From 21-14-0-10-47-8 sp966211455 (GTDB lineage: Bacteria > Bdellovibrionota > Bdellovibrionia > Bdellovibrionales > Bdellovibrionaceae), in NCBI GenBank assembly GCA_966211455.1, contig CBIHNI010000012.1:78865-142864 (forward strand): a stretch of 64,000 bases of DNA, read 5' to 3'. Positions 1 through 8,522 of this stretch are shown here, one piece after another. Positions within the stretch are counted from its first letter, which is position 1. Every line of letters begins with the position of its first letter. Below the pieces are notes generated by a model. It made no database searches, had not been told where the DNA came from, and was given only the letters and a program-made list of their open reading frames with translations. A program made the translations under genes and the position numbers.

Positions 1-1265
1 CACAAGCCGAAGCCGCGGTGGTGTGCTCGACGGGCGCGTCCGGTGAATGGGTTCCGCTTATCACCGTCAATCTGCAAGGTGGCTCGAATCTGTCTTCACA
101 CTGGCTTCCTTTGGATGCTGGCGGACAGCTTCTGCCTTCATACTCGAAAATGGGCTGGGGTAAAGCAGGCGCTTTCTCGACCGATTATGAATTCTCAAAT
201 CGCGCACCATTCTTTAGTGGTTCCACTTTATTGACCGGGATGCGCACGACGGCGACCCCTGCGGCGTTGGCGTCCAGCGCCTTTGTCGGGGTTTCGGTCG
301 CTTCGCAGGACGATAGCGGTAACAACGCTTCGGACATCACGGGCCTGGCTCGTGGCATGGGCCTGAACGGAAAATTGCTAGCGAATCTAGGAACGGCCAA
401 TACATCGACCGGAAACGGAACGAAATCGGCTTTCATGTCGGTTCCCGCTCCGCTGATCGTCTCGGGATATCAAGATATCACGGGCGCATTGGGGGTTGCC
501 GGAACATTGGCTCCGCTTGTGTCTTCAAAGCGTGCCGGAAAACTGTTCGAGACGATTCAAAATCTGAGCACTTATCAGGCGCAAAAGTACTCGCAACAAA
601 ATGGCGGGACACAATTGCAAAACGTGATCACTTGCCGCACTCAGGACAATACGAACCTGATTGCGAATCCGGGTAACAACAACACCGATCCTCGTGGCAA
701 CGCGGCCGTTGCCGCGATCTGGGGAATCGCCGCCAACACTTCGATGAGCTCGCGGGCTTATCAATTCGGCTCGATGGTGTTCAATGCTTTGAACGGCAAT
801 GCCGGATCAGCCAACCTGAACATGGGTGGGTATGACTACCACAACAACACCCGAACACGTGGGGACCAAGCCGACAACGACGCCGGTCAAGTTTTGGGTA
901 TGATCATTCAGACGGCTTTCGCTTTAGGTAAGAAAGCTTTCATTATGGTCACAACTGACGGAGCCACCACTTCGCCAGAATCTGACATTCCGGGTGCTGA
1001 ATGGGCTTCGGACGGTGGCGAACGTGGCGCCATGTACATGATCGCGGTCAATCCTTCGGGCGCGCCAAGCGCTTCGGGTTCACAGCTGGGATTCATGAAC
1101 AGCAACCAGGGTGCCGCCGATCCATTTATGTCGTCACCAGACCGTGCTGCCGCCGCGGCATTCGTGAACTGGCTGTCGTTCAACGGCAAGATCGAGCAGA
1201 TCGACAAAGTTCTGCCACGAACCTTCTCGTCGGTCGAGATCGATAAGATGAGAAAGATTGCTTAA
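1..1265 (+). CDS. DUF1501-like secreted protein, 5' end outside window
   Basis: The reading frame is open to the left edge, so the N terminus, probably with a signal peptide or Tat signal, is missing. The visible part of about 420 residues opens with VNLQGGSNLSSHWLP. This resembles the start of the sulfatase-like DUF1501 fold (a hydrophobic strand followed by GG and N/S residues). A later GGYDYHNN segment resembles the family's GG(W/F)D(T/N)H motif. The function of DUF1501 proteins is poorly known; in Planctomycetes they are usually encoded beside large cytochrome-c proteins. Two heme lipoproteins follow here, 36 and 9 nt apart, so the three genes are probably one operon. The domain assignment is inferred from short motifs only and needs a profile search. 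Confidence 0.5.
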   Translation, partial: QAEAAVVCSTGASGEWVPLITVNLQGGSNLSSHWLPLDAGGQLLPSYSKMGWGKAGAFSTDYEFSNRAPFFSGSTLLTGMRTTATPAALASSAFVGVSVASQDDSGNNASDITGLARGMGLNGKLLANLGTANTSTGNGTKSAFMSVPAPLIVSGYQDITGALGVAGTLAPLVSSKRAGKLFETIQNLSTYQAQKYSQQNGGTQLQNVITCRTQDNTNLIANPGNNNTDPRGNAAVAAIWGIAANTSMSSRAYQFGSMVFNALNGNAGSANLNMGGYDYHNNTRTRGDQADNDAGQVLGMIIQTAFALGKKAFIMVTTDGATTSPESDIPGAEWASDGGERGAMYMIAVNPSGAPSASGSQLGFMNSNQGAADPFMSSPDRAAAAAFVNWLSFNGKIEQIDKVLPRTFSSVEIDKMRKIA

Positions 1266-1301
1266 AGCTTCGTGATTGGGTTTTCGGACGTGATTTGGGG
1301 G

Positions 1302-2972
1302 ATGAAAGTGATTCAGAACAAACACAAAAGAGCTGCACTCTTCTCGGTGTTGGGCCTTGCCTTGATTGTTTCTTATAACAATTGCGGAAAAGGAAAAACG
1401 GCCGACTCGATGAGTGGATCTCTGAGCAGCGTCTCGGGTGACACTTACAACGCGAAAGACGTTTGTAATGAGGAAGACATCGACGTGTTTGATCGCGGCT
1501 ATCACCAGTTCTTAGCTGAAAACTGCAAGAACTGTCATATTGCCGGACCAGGGAAAGGAACTTTCGCTTCTCCTGATAAAACGATCGCGTACTCGGGCTT
1601 CACGATGCTTGGTTACGATAAGATTTCCCAGTATGCGGTGAACAACTCGCACAACCCGCCTTACACGGGTTCGCAAAACTTAGAGATCGTGAACAATCTC
1701 CGTTTGCAATGGCAATCTTACCAGAATTTAAAGTCGCAGTGTGGAGGGGCCGGCACCGGAACGACCACGGTCGAGACACCTTTCACTCCGGTCTTTGAAA
1801 CTTCGACTCAAAATATTCCGCAAATCAAGGCGACCACGACAACCGTGAACGGAACATCGGTCACGACTTTTGATCGCAAGACTTTGACTTGGGATTTGAA
1901 TAAATCTCTCAGCACCTTGACCGGAAAAGCGATTCCGAACTTGGTCGGTGCCCAGATCACCGTCACCATCTCGGGATACAAAATTCCGACGGGCGAGACG
2001 GCTTATCTCTTTACTTTGCCGCAATTGAAAGTCGGCAATTACAGCTTGCACGTGAAAGGGATTAACTTCCGCATCAACGGATTCCCGGTGGGCTACGCCA
2101 CCACGTTCAAAAAATTGGACGTGAATGCTTACATGGGCACGACGGTTCTTTTATCGCCGGGATCACTGGTTTCGGTCGGCGCCTTAGGTGCATCTGACAC
2201 ATTGTCAGTTCAATTCGGCGATATTGAAATCGTCGATTTGCCGGCACCGCCGCCGCCTCCGACAGTTCAATTTTCGGTGGCTTCGATGACCATTCAGCAA
2301 AATCAGCTGGGCACAGCGAACAAAGTCACGATCCAAGTTCAGGTGAACGGAGCGAACGTGGATTCGATCTCGGTGCCGGTGAATTTTGACGGCGCGGTCG
2401 GCGGTGAAACCGCGGCAAACAGCCTGCTTGGCGTCGGCCAAAATCGTTTCGATTGGGATTACAAAGTGGATCCAACCACGACGACGGCTTTGACCTTTAA
2501 ACCGGGCCAAAAGACCGCAAGCTTCAATCTAATTTTCTCGGATGACCTGCGAGCCGACGTCAATAAAGTCCTGCGCTTATCCCTGGGAACTCCGCTTGGT
2601 GGTTCTTTGGGCACAAACAGCAAATTGGTGATCTCGCTTCCGAACTACAACCAACCTTATAACGGAAGCGCTCCAACATTCGCTTTGCTGATGAATCCGA
2701 AATCCGGCGTGCTGGGGATGAACTGCGTGAAATGTCACAACTCGGTTCAGCGCCAGGGCGGTTACGATATGACCGATTACGAAGATATGAAAACTCGCGG
2801 AATTATTCTGCCGGGCAATATGGATCCAAATGCCCACAAGATGTTCCGTCGTATGAATGCGGATGCTCCGAATCTTCAAGGCCTTCAATCGATGCCCTTG
2901 GATGGATTCCGTCCGCGTGACGAAGTGGACTTGGTCAATCAGTGGATCTTAGACGGCGCGAAAAACAACTAG
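1302..2972 (+). CDS. Di-heme c-type lipoprotein with Calx-beta-like domain
   Basis: A predicted outer-membrane or periplasmic lipoprotein of 556 residues. The ATG at 1302 is preferred over an upstream GTG (1272) because GGGGG lies just ahead of it and the signal peptide then starts MKVIQNK and ends in the lipobox SYNNC. There are two CxxCH heme sites, CKNCH near residue 74 and CVKCH near residue 475. Between them (roughly 330–450) a segment ending in a PGQKTASFNLIF-like strand resembles a Calx-beta domain. The C terminus, with NQWILDGA, matches the end of small cytochrome-c modules in planctomycete-type proteins. The neighbours are the DUF1501-like gene and a second di-heme lipoprotein. Electron transfer at the cell surface is an inference; the redox partner is not visible. 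Confidence 0.72.
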   Translation: MKVIQNKHKRAALFSVLGLALIVSYNNCGKGKTADSMSGSLSSVSGDTYNAKDVCNEEDIDVFDRGYHQFLAENCKNCHIAGPGKGTFASPDKTIAYSGFTMLGYDKISQYAVNNSHNPPYTGSQNLEIVNNLRLQWQSYQNLKSQCGGAGTGTTTVETPFTPVFETSTQNIPQIKATTTTVNGTSVTTFDRKTLTWDLNKSLSTLTGKAIPNLVGAQITVTISGYKIPTGETAYLFTLPQLKVGNYSLHVKGINFRINGFPVGYATTFKKLDVNAYMGTTVLLSPGSLVSVGALGASDTLSVQFGDIEIVDLPAPPPPPTVQFSVASMTIQQNQLGTANKVTIQVQVNGANVDSISVPVNFDGAVGGETAANSLLGVGQNRFDWDYKVDPTTTTALTFKPGQKTASFNLIFSDDLRADVNKVLRLSLGTPLGGSLGTNSKLVISLPNYNQPYNGSAPTFALLMNPKSGVLGMNCVKCHNSVQRQGGYDMTDYEDMKTRGIILPGNMDPNAHKMFRRMNADAPNLQGLQSMPLDGFRPRDEVDLVNQWILDGAKNN

Positions 2973-2981
2973 GGGTTGCAC

Positions 2982-3653
2982 GTGAAGCAGAAGACAATAT
3001 TCGTCCTCATACTGGCCTTGGTCCCAATGCTGTTCTTCCAGAACTGTGGCAAACCCACGGATCTGCAGTTCAGCGCTTCGATCGATCTTGGCAGTCAATC
3101 GGGCCGTCAAGATGCAGCCATTCAGATTATGACGAAGAACTGCTCGTCTTGCCATAGCACGACGATCATGAACGGAAACGTCGGCGATCTGACGGATATT
3201 CAGTATCTCACTTACTCGCGCTTGATCATTCCGGGCGAGCCGGAAATTTCACCGGTGATCACGCAGATCACTCAGGGCTTGATGCCCCAAGGCCGCCCCG
3301 GCTTAAGCGGAACAGAAGTGGATGTATTGAAAAGCTGGATCAAGGGTCTTGCAAATGACGGCGGAAACGGCGGAGCTCCGGTGGAAGTTCCAGTGGATCC
3401 CAAGTATTCAGTTTTGGCCGCGCAGGTTTTTGGCTCACGTTGTGTGACCTGCCACGCGAACCGAAACTATAAGTTCGGCAGCTACACGGATGTTCTTCGC
3501 AGTGTTACCCCGGGTGATGCCGCGAACAGCTTGTTGTATCAGGTCGTCACGGTCGGAAGAACCGGCGGTAAAATGCCACAAGGCGGAGCTCTAAGCTCGG
3601 CACAGGTTAAAGCGATTCAAGATTGGATCAATGCGGGAGCTCCAAATAACTAA
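2982..3653 (+). CDS. Di-heme c-type lipoprotein
   Basis: A small secreted lipoprotein of 223 residues made of two tandem cytochrome-c-like modules. The GTG at 2982 was chosen because AGGGG at 2971–2975 sits at good spacing; a TTG at 2976 is the alternative. The signal peptide ends in the lipobox FFQNC, typical of Bdellovibrio lipoproteins. Heme sites are CSSCH (near residue 50) and CVTCH (near residue 158). Each is followed by a conserved MPQG segment, which could supply the distal Met ligand, and by a W-I/N-x-GA ending. The gene starts 9 nt after the stop of the larger di-heme lipoprotein, so it is co-transcribed. Its 3' end overlaps the convergent gene by four bases (CTAA). Confidence 0.75.
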   Translation: MKQKTIFVLILALVPMLFFQNCGKPTDLQFSASIDLGSQSGRQDAAIQIMTKNCSSCHSTTIMNGNVGDLTDIQYLTYSRLIIPGEPEISPVITQITQGLMPQGRPGLSGTEVDVLKSWIKGLANDGGNGGAPVEVPVDPKYSVLAAQVFGSRCVTCHANRNYKFGSYTDVLRSVTPGDAANSLLYQVVTVGRTGGKMPQGGALSSAQVKAIQDWINAGAPNN

Positions 3654-4492
3654 TTCTTTTGGCGCTCTTTGTTTATCGGAACATAGCAAAGAGCGATACT
3701 GACCAGCACCGCGACGCTGAAATACAGCGACATCCACGGAATTTCGGTCTTCCACTCTTGAATGTCGTGGGTCACCTTCCAATAAGTCAGAAGATTGTGC
3801 ACTCCATCCGCCAACCCAAAATAGCTCTTATCCGCCATGCGATCCGCAAGCAACCGAGTCACGTACATCGGCACATCCACCGTCACCATAAATCCAACAT
3901 ACAGAATGCAACCGACGACAGAGACGCGCGCGGCCCATTTCAAAGCGGCCGGAAGCTTCGGCGCCAATTGGAAAACCGCCACCGCAATCAAGAAATAAGT
4001 CACGGCCCATGTCGACTCTTCGATCGAATTTCCCAGGTAATTGGTGCTGATCACCGCGTACCACGAACAGCATTCGGCGAAAATGATCATCGGGACGATC
4101 CATTTTGAAACTCGTTCGGCCGTTTTGGATGGGTAGATTTCGGAAAGCTTTCTTAAAACGATCGCCCATTGGATGACAAACGCGACTTCGGCGATGGTCG
4201 CGACACTTCGGCCGACGAAGACATTTGAAAACCACGTATCGAAAAGACAGATTCTTTGCACGTCAGCACGTGGAAGAAAAGAGCGAAAAGCACAGCCGAA
4301 AACGTACAATCCAGAAAACCAAATAATAGCGCGATGATTTTGAAAGGGGTTCAAAGCCGATTTAAACGAAACGCCCGAGTAGAAAAACTTTTTCGTCCAG
4401 GCCCAGAACGTGATGTTCACGATGCTGGCGCAAACCAAAAACAACCACCAAAGCGCAACCGGATTTTCCCAGCTCCACCAGTCCAAGCTCAT
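3650..4492 (-). CDS. Seven-TM membrane protein, unknown function
   Basis: A 280-residue integral membrane protein with about seven hydrophobic helices, near residues 10–35, 52–72, 82–112, 130–155, 160–182, 186–215 and 252–275. No family was recognised. It starts 7 nt after the stop of the outer-membrane barrel gene 4500–5087, with AGGA upstream, so it is the third gene of a minus-strand set with the mono-heme barrel. Several Trp and His residues lie in or near the helices, but no heme-binding pattern is certain. An inner-membrane electron-transfer role is only suggested by the neighbouring heme proteins. The stop codon overlaps that of the convergent gene. Confidence 0.65.
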   Translation of the reverse strand: MSLDWWSWENPVALWWLFLVCASIVNITFWAWTKKFFYSGVSFKSALNPFQNHRAIIWFSGLYVFGCAFRSFLPRADVQRICLFDTWFSNVFVGRSVATIAEVAFVIQWAIVLRKLSEIYPSKTAERVSKWIVPMIIFAECCSWYAVISTNYLGNSIEESTWAVTYFLIAVAVFQLAPKLPAALKWAARVSVVGCILYVGFMVTVDVPMYVTRLLADRMADKSYFGLADGVHNLLTYWKVTHDIQEWKTEIPWMSLYFSVAVLVSIALCYVPINKERQKN

Positions 4493-4499
4493 CAGGATC

Positions 4500-5087
4500 C
4501 TACAATGTCCATTCGAAGTTCATCATCCACAGGGCACCTTTGTATCCTGCAAATGTGCCGATCCGCTGATTGATCGCTGCATCTTCTGTCAGACGCCAGC
4601 GCATATCCAACATCAGTCCGACCGAGATCAGATCCTTCTTGCTGACGTCTCCCCCGCCCGGAGGTTCAGTCCAATTGGCGTGACGGAACTGCAAAGGCAC
4701 CGAAAAGCCGATATTGACCTGGCGGCCTTCGGGTCGATAGTACCAACCGGCCGAGCCGCCAAGGCCATACACGGAAACGCGCTTTTGGTAATAAGTCAGC
4801 GCCGCCGAATCCGATTGGATGTCCGCTTTTCCATAGAACAAATATCCTTCGTACAGAATCCCATCCCGCGCGCGATAGTTTCTCCAGCCATAATGAAGCG
4901 ATGGCGTATACACTTGCACTGAAGAATCGAAGCTGTTTCCGGTTTTGTCGGTGACCTGAACTTTCTCGGGCCAGCTCATAATCCCGATGCCCCAGGATTT
5001 CTGGGGAGCCGCCGAAGCTTCGAAGGCCAGCATCAAGAAAAGCATCAAACCTACAGTGAAAGATGCAACTGGGTTTGTAAGAACCAT
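4500..5087 (-). CDS. Small outer-membrane beta-barrel protein
   Basis: A secreted protein of 195 residues with a signal peptide ending FEASA. The mature part alternates aromatic and polar residues in short strands separated by turns and ends in the strand NFEWTL. A final strand ending in an aromatic or hydrophobic residue is usual for outer-membrane barrels. GAAAGGAGACTC lies directly ahead of the ATG. The first 37 nt overlap the 3' end of the upstream mono-heme barrel gene, pointing to translational coupling. Length and strand pattern suggest an 8-stranded barrel of OmpA or OmpW type, but no named family was recognised. Confidence 0.65.
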   Translation of the reverse strand: MVLTNPVASFTVGLMLFLMLAFEASAAPQKSWGIGIMSWPEKVQVTDKTGNSFDSSVQVYTPSLHYGWRNYRARDGILYEGYLFYGKADIQSDSAALTYYQKRVSVYGLGGSAGWYYRPEGRQVNIGFSVPLQFRHANWTEPPGGGDVSKKDLISVGLMLDMRWRLTEDAAINQRIGTFAGYKGALWMMNFEWTL

Positions 5088-6253
5088 GAGTCTCCTTTCA
5101 CTTCGGTCGGCGACAGGCCGCGCGCATCGACAGCTTGCAGTCGGAGCTCAGCTCTTTGGAATGGGAAATACAACAGACCGACCGAGTACCGATAGTTTTC
5201 GGCCGAATCCTCCATTGAAGCTTTTTGCATTTCCAACTGAGATTCAAAATCCAACCCACGAATCAAGCGCATCGTTCCCGCCACGATCCCGTAGGCTCCC
5301 GTGGTCGCATCACCCGCACCCTTGGGCTCATTGCGATTAAATCCCCACTCGGTCATGAGGCTCGAGCCTTTCCCAACACCCACGCGCGAGTGAACCCCAA
5401 GCAAAGTTCTTTTTTGCACTTGGGTCTGCCCCACCAGAGTCGAAACACCGACAGTCAGCTTTTCTTTGATCTCATACTCGGCGGTGGCACTGGCCCCTTG
5501 CAACCGGGAGATCTCATCCCGGAATTGATTTCCAGCAAAAGCATGCACGCCAATAATCCATTTATCCGGGAAGTAATTCCACAGCACACCGTGGGTCTGA
5601 CTGTCTTGATCCAGACCGATGCCTTTGCGGCTGAAGGCCGTGTGATCCACAATACGAAGACCGTAAGCGACGTCGATCAGACCGACGCTTAAAAACTGGG
5701 TGTCATTGAGCTGAATGCGCAGATAATGCTCGCGCGAAATCAAATTGTAGTTCCAATCGCCTTCTTTGATATCCGAATTGACCGGAAGACGCGTGTAACC
5801 GGCCGAGCCGACAAAGATGTATTTGTCGTTTTCATCAAAGTGGAACGCAAAACCCAGATCGGCTTGCATCACGTAGCGCTTATAAGAATTGTTCCCACCC
5901 AAGCTTGGAGCCATGTAAAGCTCGCGATACTTAAATGAGGGATGAAATTTGCGCGGAGTCGGCTCTTGCAAAAGAAAGCTTGATTGCTTGGCCAGGTCTT
6001 CGTCCTTGGCGTTTTTGTTCCAGAAAGGTTTGGCGGCGATTTCACTGGCGAACAGGGCGCGGCCATAATCGTTCAACTGACCATTGCCATGCGGGTTGTA
6101 ATGGCAAGTCATACAGTTGGTGTAACCGAAACCAATAAAGGTCGCATAGGACCAGCTTCGTTGACCGACGAAACACACGGATAAAAAGATCAACCCACCT
6201 AAAGTCGAGCGAAGTGACAGACGCATGAAACGATGATGGTAAATTTGAATCAT
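5051..6253 (-). CDS. Mono-heme outer-membrane beta-barrel protein
   Basis: A 400-residue protein with a signal peptide (hydrophobic stretch LGGLIFLSVCF), then a single c-type heme site CMTCH followed by YNPHGNGQL, then a long region of amphipathic strands ending in the strand QTQLHLSL. This reads as a short N-terminal heme module fused to a 14- to 16-stranded barrel. The start is uncertain. ATG 6253 is given here; ATG 6226 and TTG 6283 are in frame, and none has a strong ribosome binding site. Downstream genes overlap or abut it. A heme carried by a porin could move electrons across the outer membrane, as in porin–cytochrome systems. That role is inference from architecture. Confidence 0.68.
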   Translation of the reverse strand: MIQIYHHRFMRLSLRSTLGGLIFLSVCFVGQRSWSYATFIGFGYTNCMTCHYNPHGNGQLNDYGRALFASEIAAKPFWNKNAKDEDLAKQSSFLLQEPTPRKFHPSFKYRELYMAPSLGGNNSYKRYVMQADLGFAFHFDENDKYIFVGSAGYTRLPVNSDIKEGDWNYNLISREHYLRIQLNDTQFLSVGLIDVAYGLRIVDHTAFSRKGIGLDQDSQTHGVLWNYFPDKWIIGVHAFAGNQFRDEISRLQGASATAEYEIKEKLTVGVSTLVGQTQVQKRTLLGVHSRVGVGKGSSLMTEWGFNRNEPKGAGDATTGAYGIVAGTMRLIRGLDFESQLEMQKASMEDSAENYRYSVGLLYFPFQRAELRLQAVDARGLSPTEVKGDSWFLQTQLHLSL

Positions 6254-6386
6254 TGAGGCAACTTTAAAGATGCGATCTGACAAGATCGGCCAAACGTCCA
6301 GGCTTTCTGGACTTCATTTCCGATTCTTAAGAACTTCCTGAAACGGTCTCTAGATTTGAATTTATATTCCGTTAAGTTAAACACTG

Positions 6387-6415
6387 TGCGAACCGACAAT
6401 CTTTATAAGTTCGCA
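6387..6415. promoter_or_regulatory. Inverted repeat in divergent promoter gap
   Basis: TGCGAAC at 6387–6393 is repeated as GTTCGCA at 6409–6415 around a 15-nt spacer. It lies 25 nt ahead of the lipoprotein gene at 6440 and in the shared upstream region of the divergent barrel operon. The size and spacing suit a dimeric regulator. Two shorter hairpins (CGATCT/AGATCG and GTCCAG/CTGGAC) lie at about 6274–6316 in the same gap. Confidence 0.35.
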
Positions 6416-6439
6416 AATTGATGTCCGGGAGACTTCACA

Positions 6440-7591
6440 ATGATGACGGCCGACAAAACAAAGCTTTCGTTTGTCACAATCTCAGCTCTGTCGCTACTTC
6501 TGGGCTGTCAGCCAAAGAAAGTGGACGAGGAAAGCGCTTCGTCTCAAGTGGCGTCTCGCTATCTTTATATTTCCAGCGGGGTTTGCCAAGCCGGAACTGG
6601 GGTCACGACTTTCACGGCGACGTCAGCATCCAACCTTGTCATCCGGGTCAATCTTGAAACCGGTCAACGTGATTCGATCGTGGCCGATTACAACGCATCC
6701 CCTGCTTCTTCTGGAGATACACCGGTTGGAGTTGTCGATTTGGATTCCACACGCTTGGCCGTGATTGTCGGAAACGGAGCTTCAGGCCGTATCGAAGTCG
6801 TTCCCAAAAATGGCGGATCACGTTCCAATTTTGGTTTAACGCCAGGGCCCGCCACGATATTTTCGGCGATTCCCCGGTTTATGGGTAAAACAAATGACGG
6901 TGGCTTCTTTACCATTCGCAGTGGCGCCATCGACAAGATCAGCTCTTCCGGCATTCGTCTGACGGGTCCATCTTCGTCTGCGACCTACGTGACCAATGCG
7001 CTGGGTGCAACCTGCGGAAACACGAACACGACATACTCATTTGCATTGCACACGCCCAGCAATCGCATCATCGCGGGTCACGCGCTGGCTGCTGCCAATC
7101 GCTTGATCAGCCTGCCCGCTATCGGCGCAAGCTCGGCCACACAGTGTATCGCCGCACAGGCCGCCCCCGCGGCCGGCGTCGCATGGCCTTTGGCAGCGGT
7201 TTACGATAGCACAAATTCAAAACTGATTGTCGCCTGGGGCAATAGCGCCACGACCGCCAATACGAACATGATCGTCGCCTACGATTACAACGATTCGACC
7301 GGCACATTCGGTACCGCCAATGTCATTTACGATATCAGCACGGGAACTTTCCCTTATACGCTCTTCAATATCTCGGCGATGACTTTGGATTCGACAACCA
7401 ATACTTTGTACGTCGCAACCGCAATCTCAACCGCAACCACCGTAGTGAATTACGCCATCGAAAAATTCACCTACAACCCCGCACTGCTTGGAACCTCGAA
7501 CGGCACCGTGCTGACGCGGGTTGGATCCGTGCCATTTTATAATTACGGCGTGGACACAAAATGTGTTTCTGGGATGATGATCGCGGATTAG
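6440..7591 (+). CDS. Secreted lipoprotein, possible beta-propeller
   Basis: A 383-residue lipoprotein: a short signal peptide ends in the lipobox LLLGC. The ATG at 6440 has GGGAGA seven bases upstream. The body is rich in Ser, Thr, Ala and Gly, with repeated strand-like units such as NLVIRVNLETGQ, SKLIVAWGN and NTLYVATA about 40–60 residues apart. That is the look of a beta-propeller, with phrases also seen in NHL or SMP-30 folds. Cysteines near the middle and end (TCGN, QCIA, KCVS) may form disulfides. No enzyme motif was found. The gene is monocistronic: the next gene is convergent, across an intergenic block of hairpins. Confidence 0.7.
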   Translation: MMTADKTKLSFVTISALSLLLGCQPKKVDEESASSQVASRYLYISSGVCQAGTGVTTFTATSASNLVIRVNLETGQRDSIVADYNASPASSGDTPVGVVDLDSTRLAVIVGNGASGRIEVVPKNGGSRSNFGLTPGPATIFSAIPRFMGKTNDGGFFTIRSGAIDKISSSGIRLTGPSSSATYVTNALGATCGNTNTTYSFALHTPSNRIIAGHALAAANRLISLPAIGASSATQCIAAQAAPAAGVAWPLAAVYDSTNSKLIVAWGNSATTANTNMIVAYDYNDSTGTFGTANVIYDISTGTFPYTLFNISAMTLDSTTNTLYVATAISTATTVVNYAIEKFTYNPALLGTSNGTVLTRVGSVPFYNYGVDTKCVSGMMIAD

Positions 7592-7736
7592 GGCTTGGGA
7601 TTACTCGTCACAGCGGTGCGAAGTAGATTTGAGGGCTTTCTTTTTCTAAGACGGTGCCTGAGAGTGAAATTTAGCAAAAATGCGTTCATCCACACAGCCA
7701 CGGGTACTCAATGCTTTGAAGTGGGTCTTTAAGTCC

Positions 7737-7836
7737 CCTCACAAAGTCTGGAACCAGTTGGTTCCGAACTTTGTGAGGCAGGTGTCTGAACCCCCTCAGA
7801 GAAATGACTCCCAGTTGGAAGTCATTTCTCTGAGGG
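7737..7836. repeat. Palindromic repeat element, copy A (two hairpins)
   Basis: There are two strong adjacent hairpins. The first, 7737–7778, has an 11-bp outer stem (CCTCACAAAGT) and a 6-bp inner stem (GGAACC) with an AGTT loop. The second, 7793–7836, has a 17-bp perfect stem starting CCCTCAGAGAAAT, again with an AGTT loop. Bases 7742–7778 recur exactly, inverted, at 18345–18381, and the similarity continues across the linker. Both copies lie between convergent genes. The form is REP/BIME-like. It may also end transcription of the flanking genes, though no T-run follows. Confidence 0.75.
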
Positions 7837-7884
7837 CATCAGCGCAACAAAAATCGACGAATGAATTTTCCCCAGAACATTGGA

Positions 7885-7936
7885 ATGGACGGCCCGGACG
7901 GCCGTCCATAGCGGGTTCGGGCCAGCCGCGGCCCGA
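7885..7936. repeat. Two further hairpins in the same intergenic gap
   Basis: ATGGACGGC (7885–7893) pairs with GCCGTCCAT (7901–7909) around a 7-nt loop, and TCGGGCC (7917–7923) pairs with GGCCCGA (7930–7936) around a 6-nt loop. With copy A this makes four stems in 200 bases of the 422-base gap 7592–8013. No gene was seen in the gap. Confidence 0.55.
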
Positions 7937-7983
7937 TTGCACGGACGCACGGCCCACATGATACGCGAAACACCACACAGCTC

Positions 7984-8011
7984 GAGAAAGAGAAAGAGAA
8001 AGAGAAAGAAA
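7984..8011. repeat. GAGAAA hexanucleotide tandem repeat
   Basis: Four perfect GAGAAA units plus GAAA run up to the stop codon of the minus-strand receiver gene. The tract could vary by slippage but lies outside any coding region. Confidence 0.8.
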
Positions 8012-8013
8012 GC

Positions 8014-8520
8014 CTAAGACCCCTGCTCGGAAATCTTCAACAAGGTGTTCACAGTTTTCTTCAGCTTTTCGATCTCGAATGGCTTCTTGATAAAATCATT
8101 CGCACCGATTTCAAAAGCTTTCTTGATGTCTTCTTCGCTGGTTTTTCCAGAGACGAAGATCAACGGGATTTTCTTCAGATCTTTATGCTCTTTCAGCATT
8201 TGGGCGAGCTCGAAACCGTTCAACCAAGGCAGGCCGATATCCAACAGAATCAAATCTGGAGAGATGTCCTCCAGCGCGACCGACAACTCGGTGCCATCGG
8301 CGGCCAGGCGGACGACAAAACCGTCCATTTCGAAAATCTTTTTCAAAGCCGCACGCATGGTTTCATCGTCTTCAATGACCAGGATGACCTTGGCTTCGAC
8401 CTTCTTTTTCAGATCGCGGAAATTTTGAAGCTCGACGACTTCGCCGCTGGCCATTCTTGATTTGGCCAGCTTTTCGATTTTAGCGATCAGATCTGAAGCA
8501 TTGATTTTCTTTTTTGCCAT
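8014..8520 (-). CDS. Single-domain response regulator with N-terminal helix
   Basis: A 168-residue protein with a CheY-like receiver domain at about residues 43–165. The acidic pocket is E50-D51-D52, the phospho-acceptor is D94 (ILLDIGLP), the switch Ser is in FVSG and the conserved Lys is K146 (IKKPF), so it should be phosphorylated normally. The first 40 residues are a charged helical extension (KKINASDLIAKIEKLAK) that may bind a partner. There is no output domain, so it likely acts by protein contact. The ATG lies two bases after the trxB stop, so the gene is probably expressed with trxB. Its kinase is not identified. Confidence 0.85.
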   Translation of the reverse strand: MAKKKINASDLIAKIEKLAKSRMASGEVVELQNFRDLKKKVEAKVILVIEDDETMRAALKKIFEMDGFVVRLAADGTELSVALEDISPDLILLDIGLPWLNGFELAQMLKEHKDLKKIPLIFVSGKTSEEDIKKAFEIGANDFIKKPFEIEKLKKTVNTLLKISEQGS

Positions 8521-8522
8521 AG

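Noticed and set aside
7984..8011. GAGAAA tandem repeat as a phase-variation switch
   Set aside because: It lies after the stop codon of the receiver gene and outside any promoter seen, so slippage would not change a protein.
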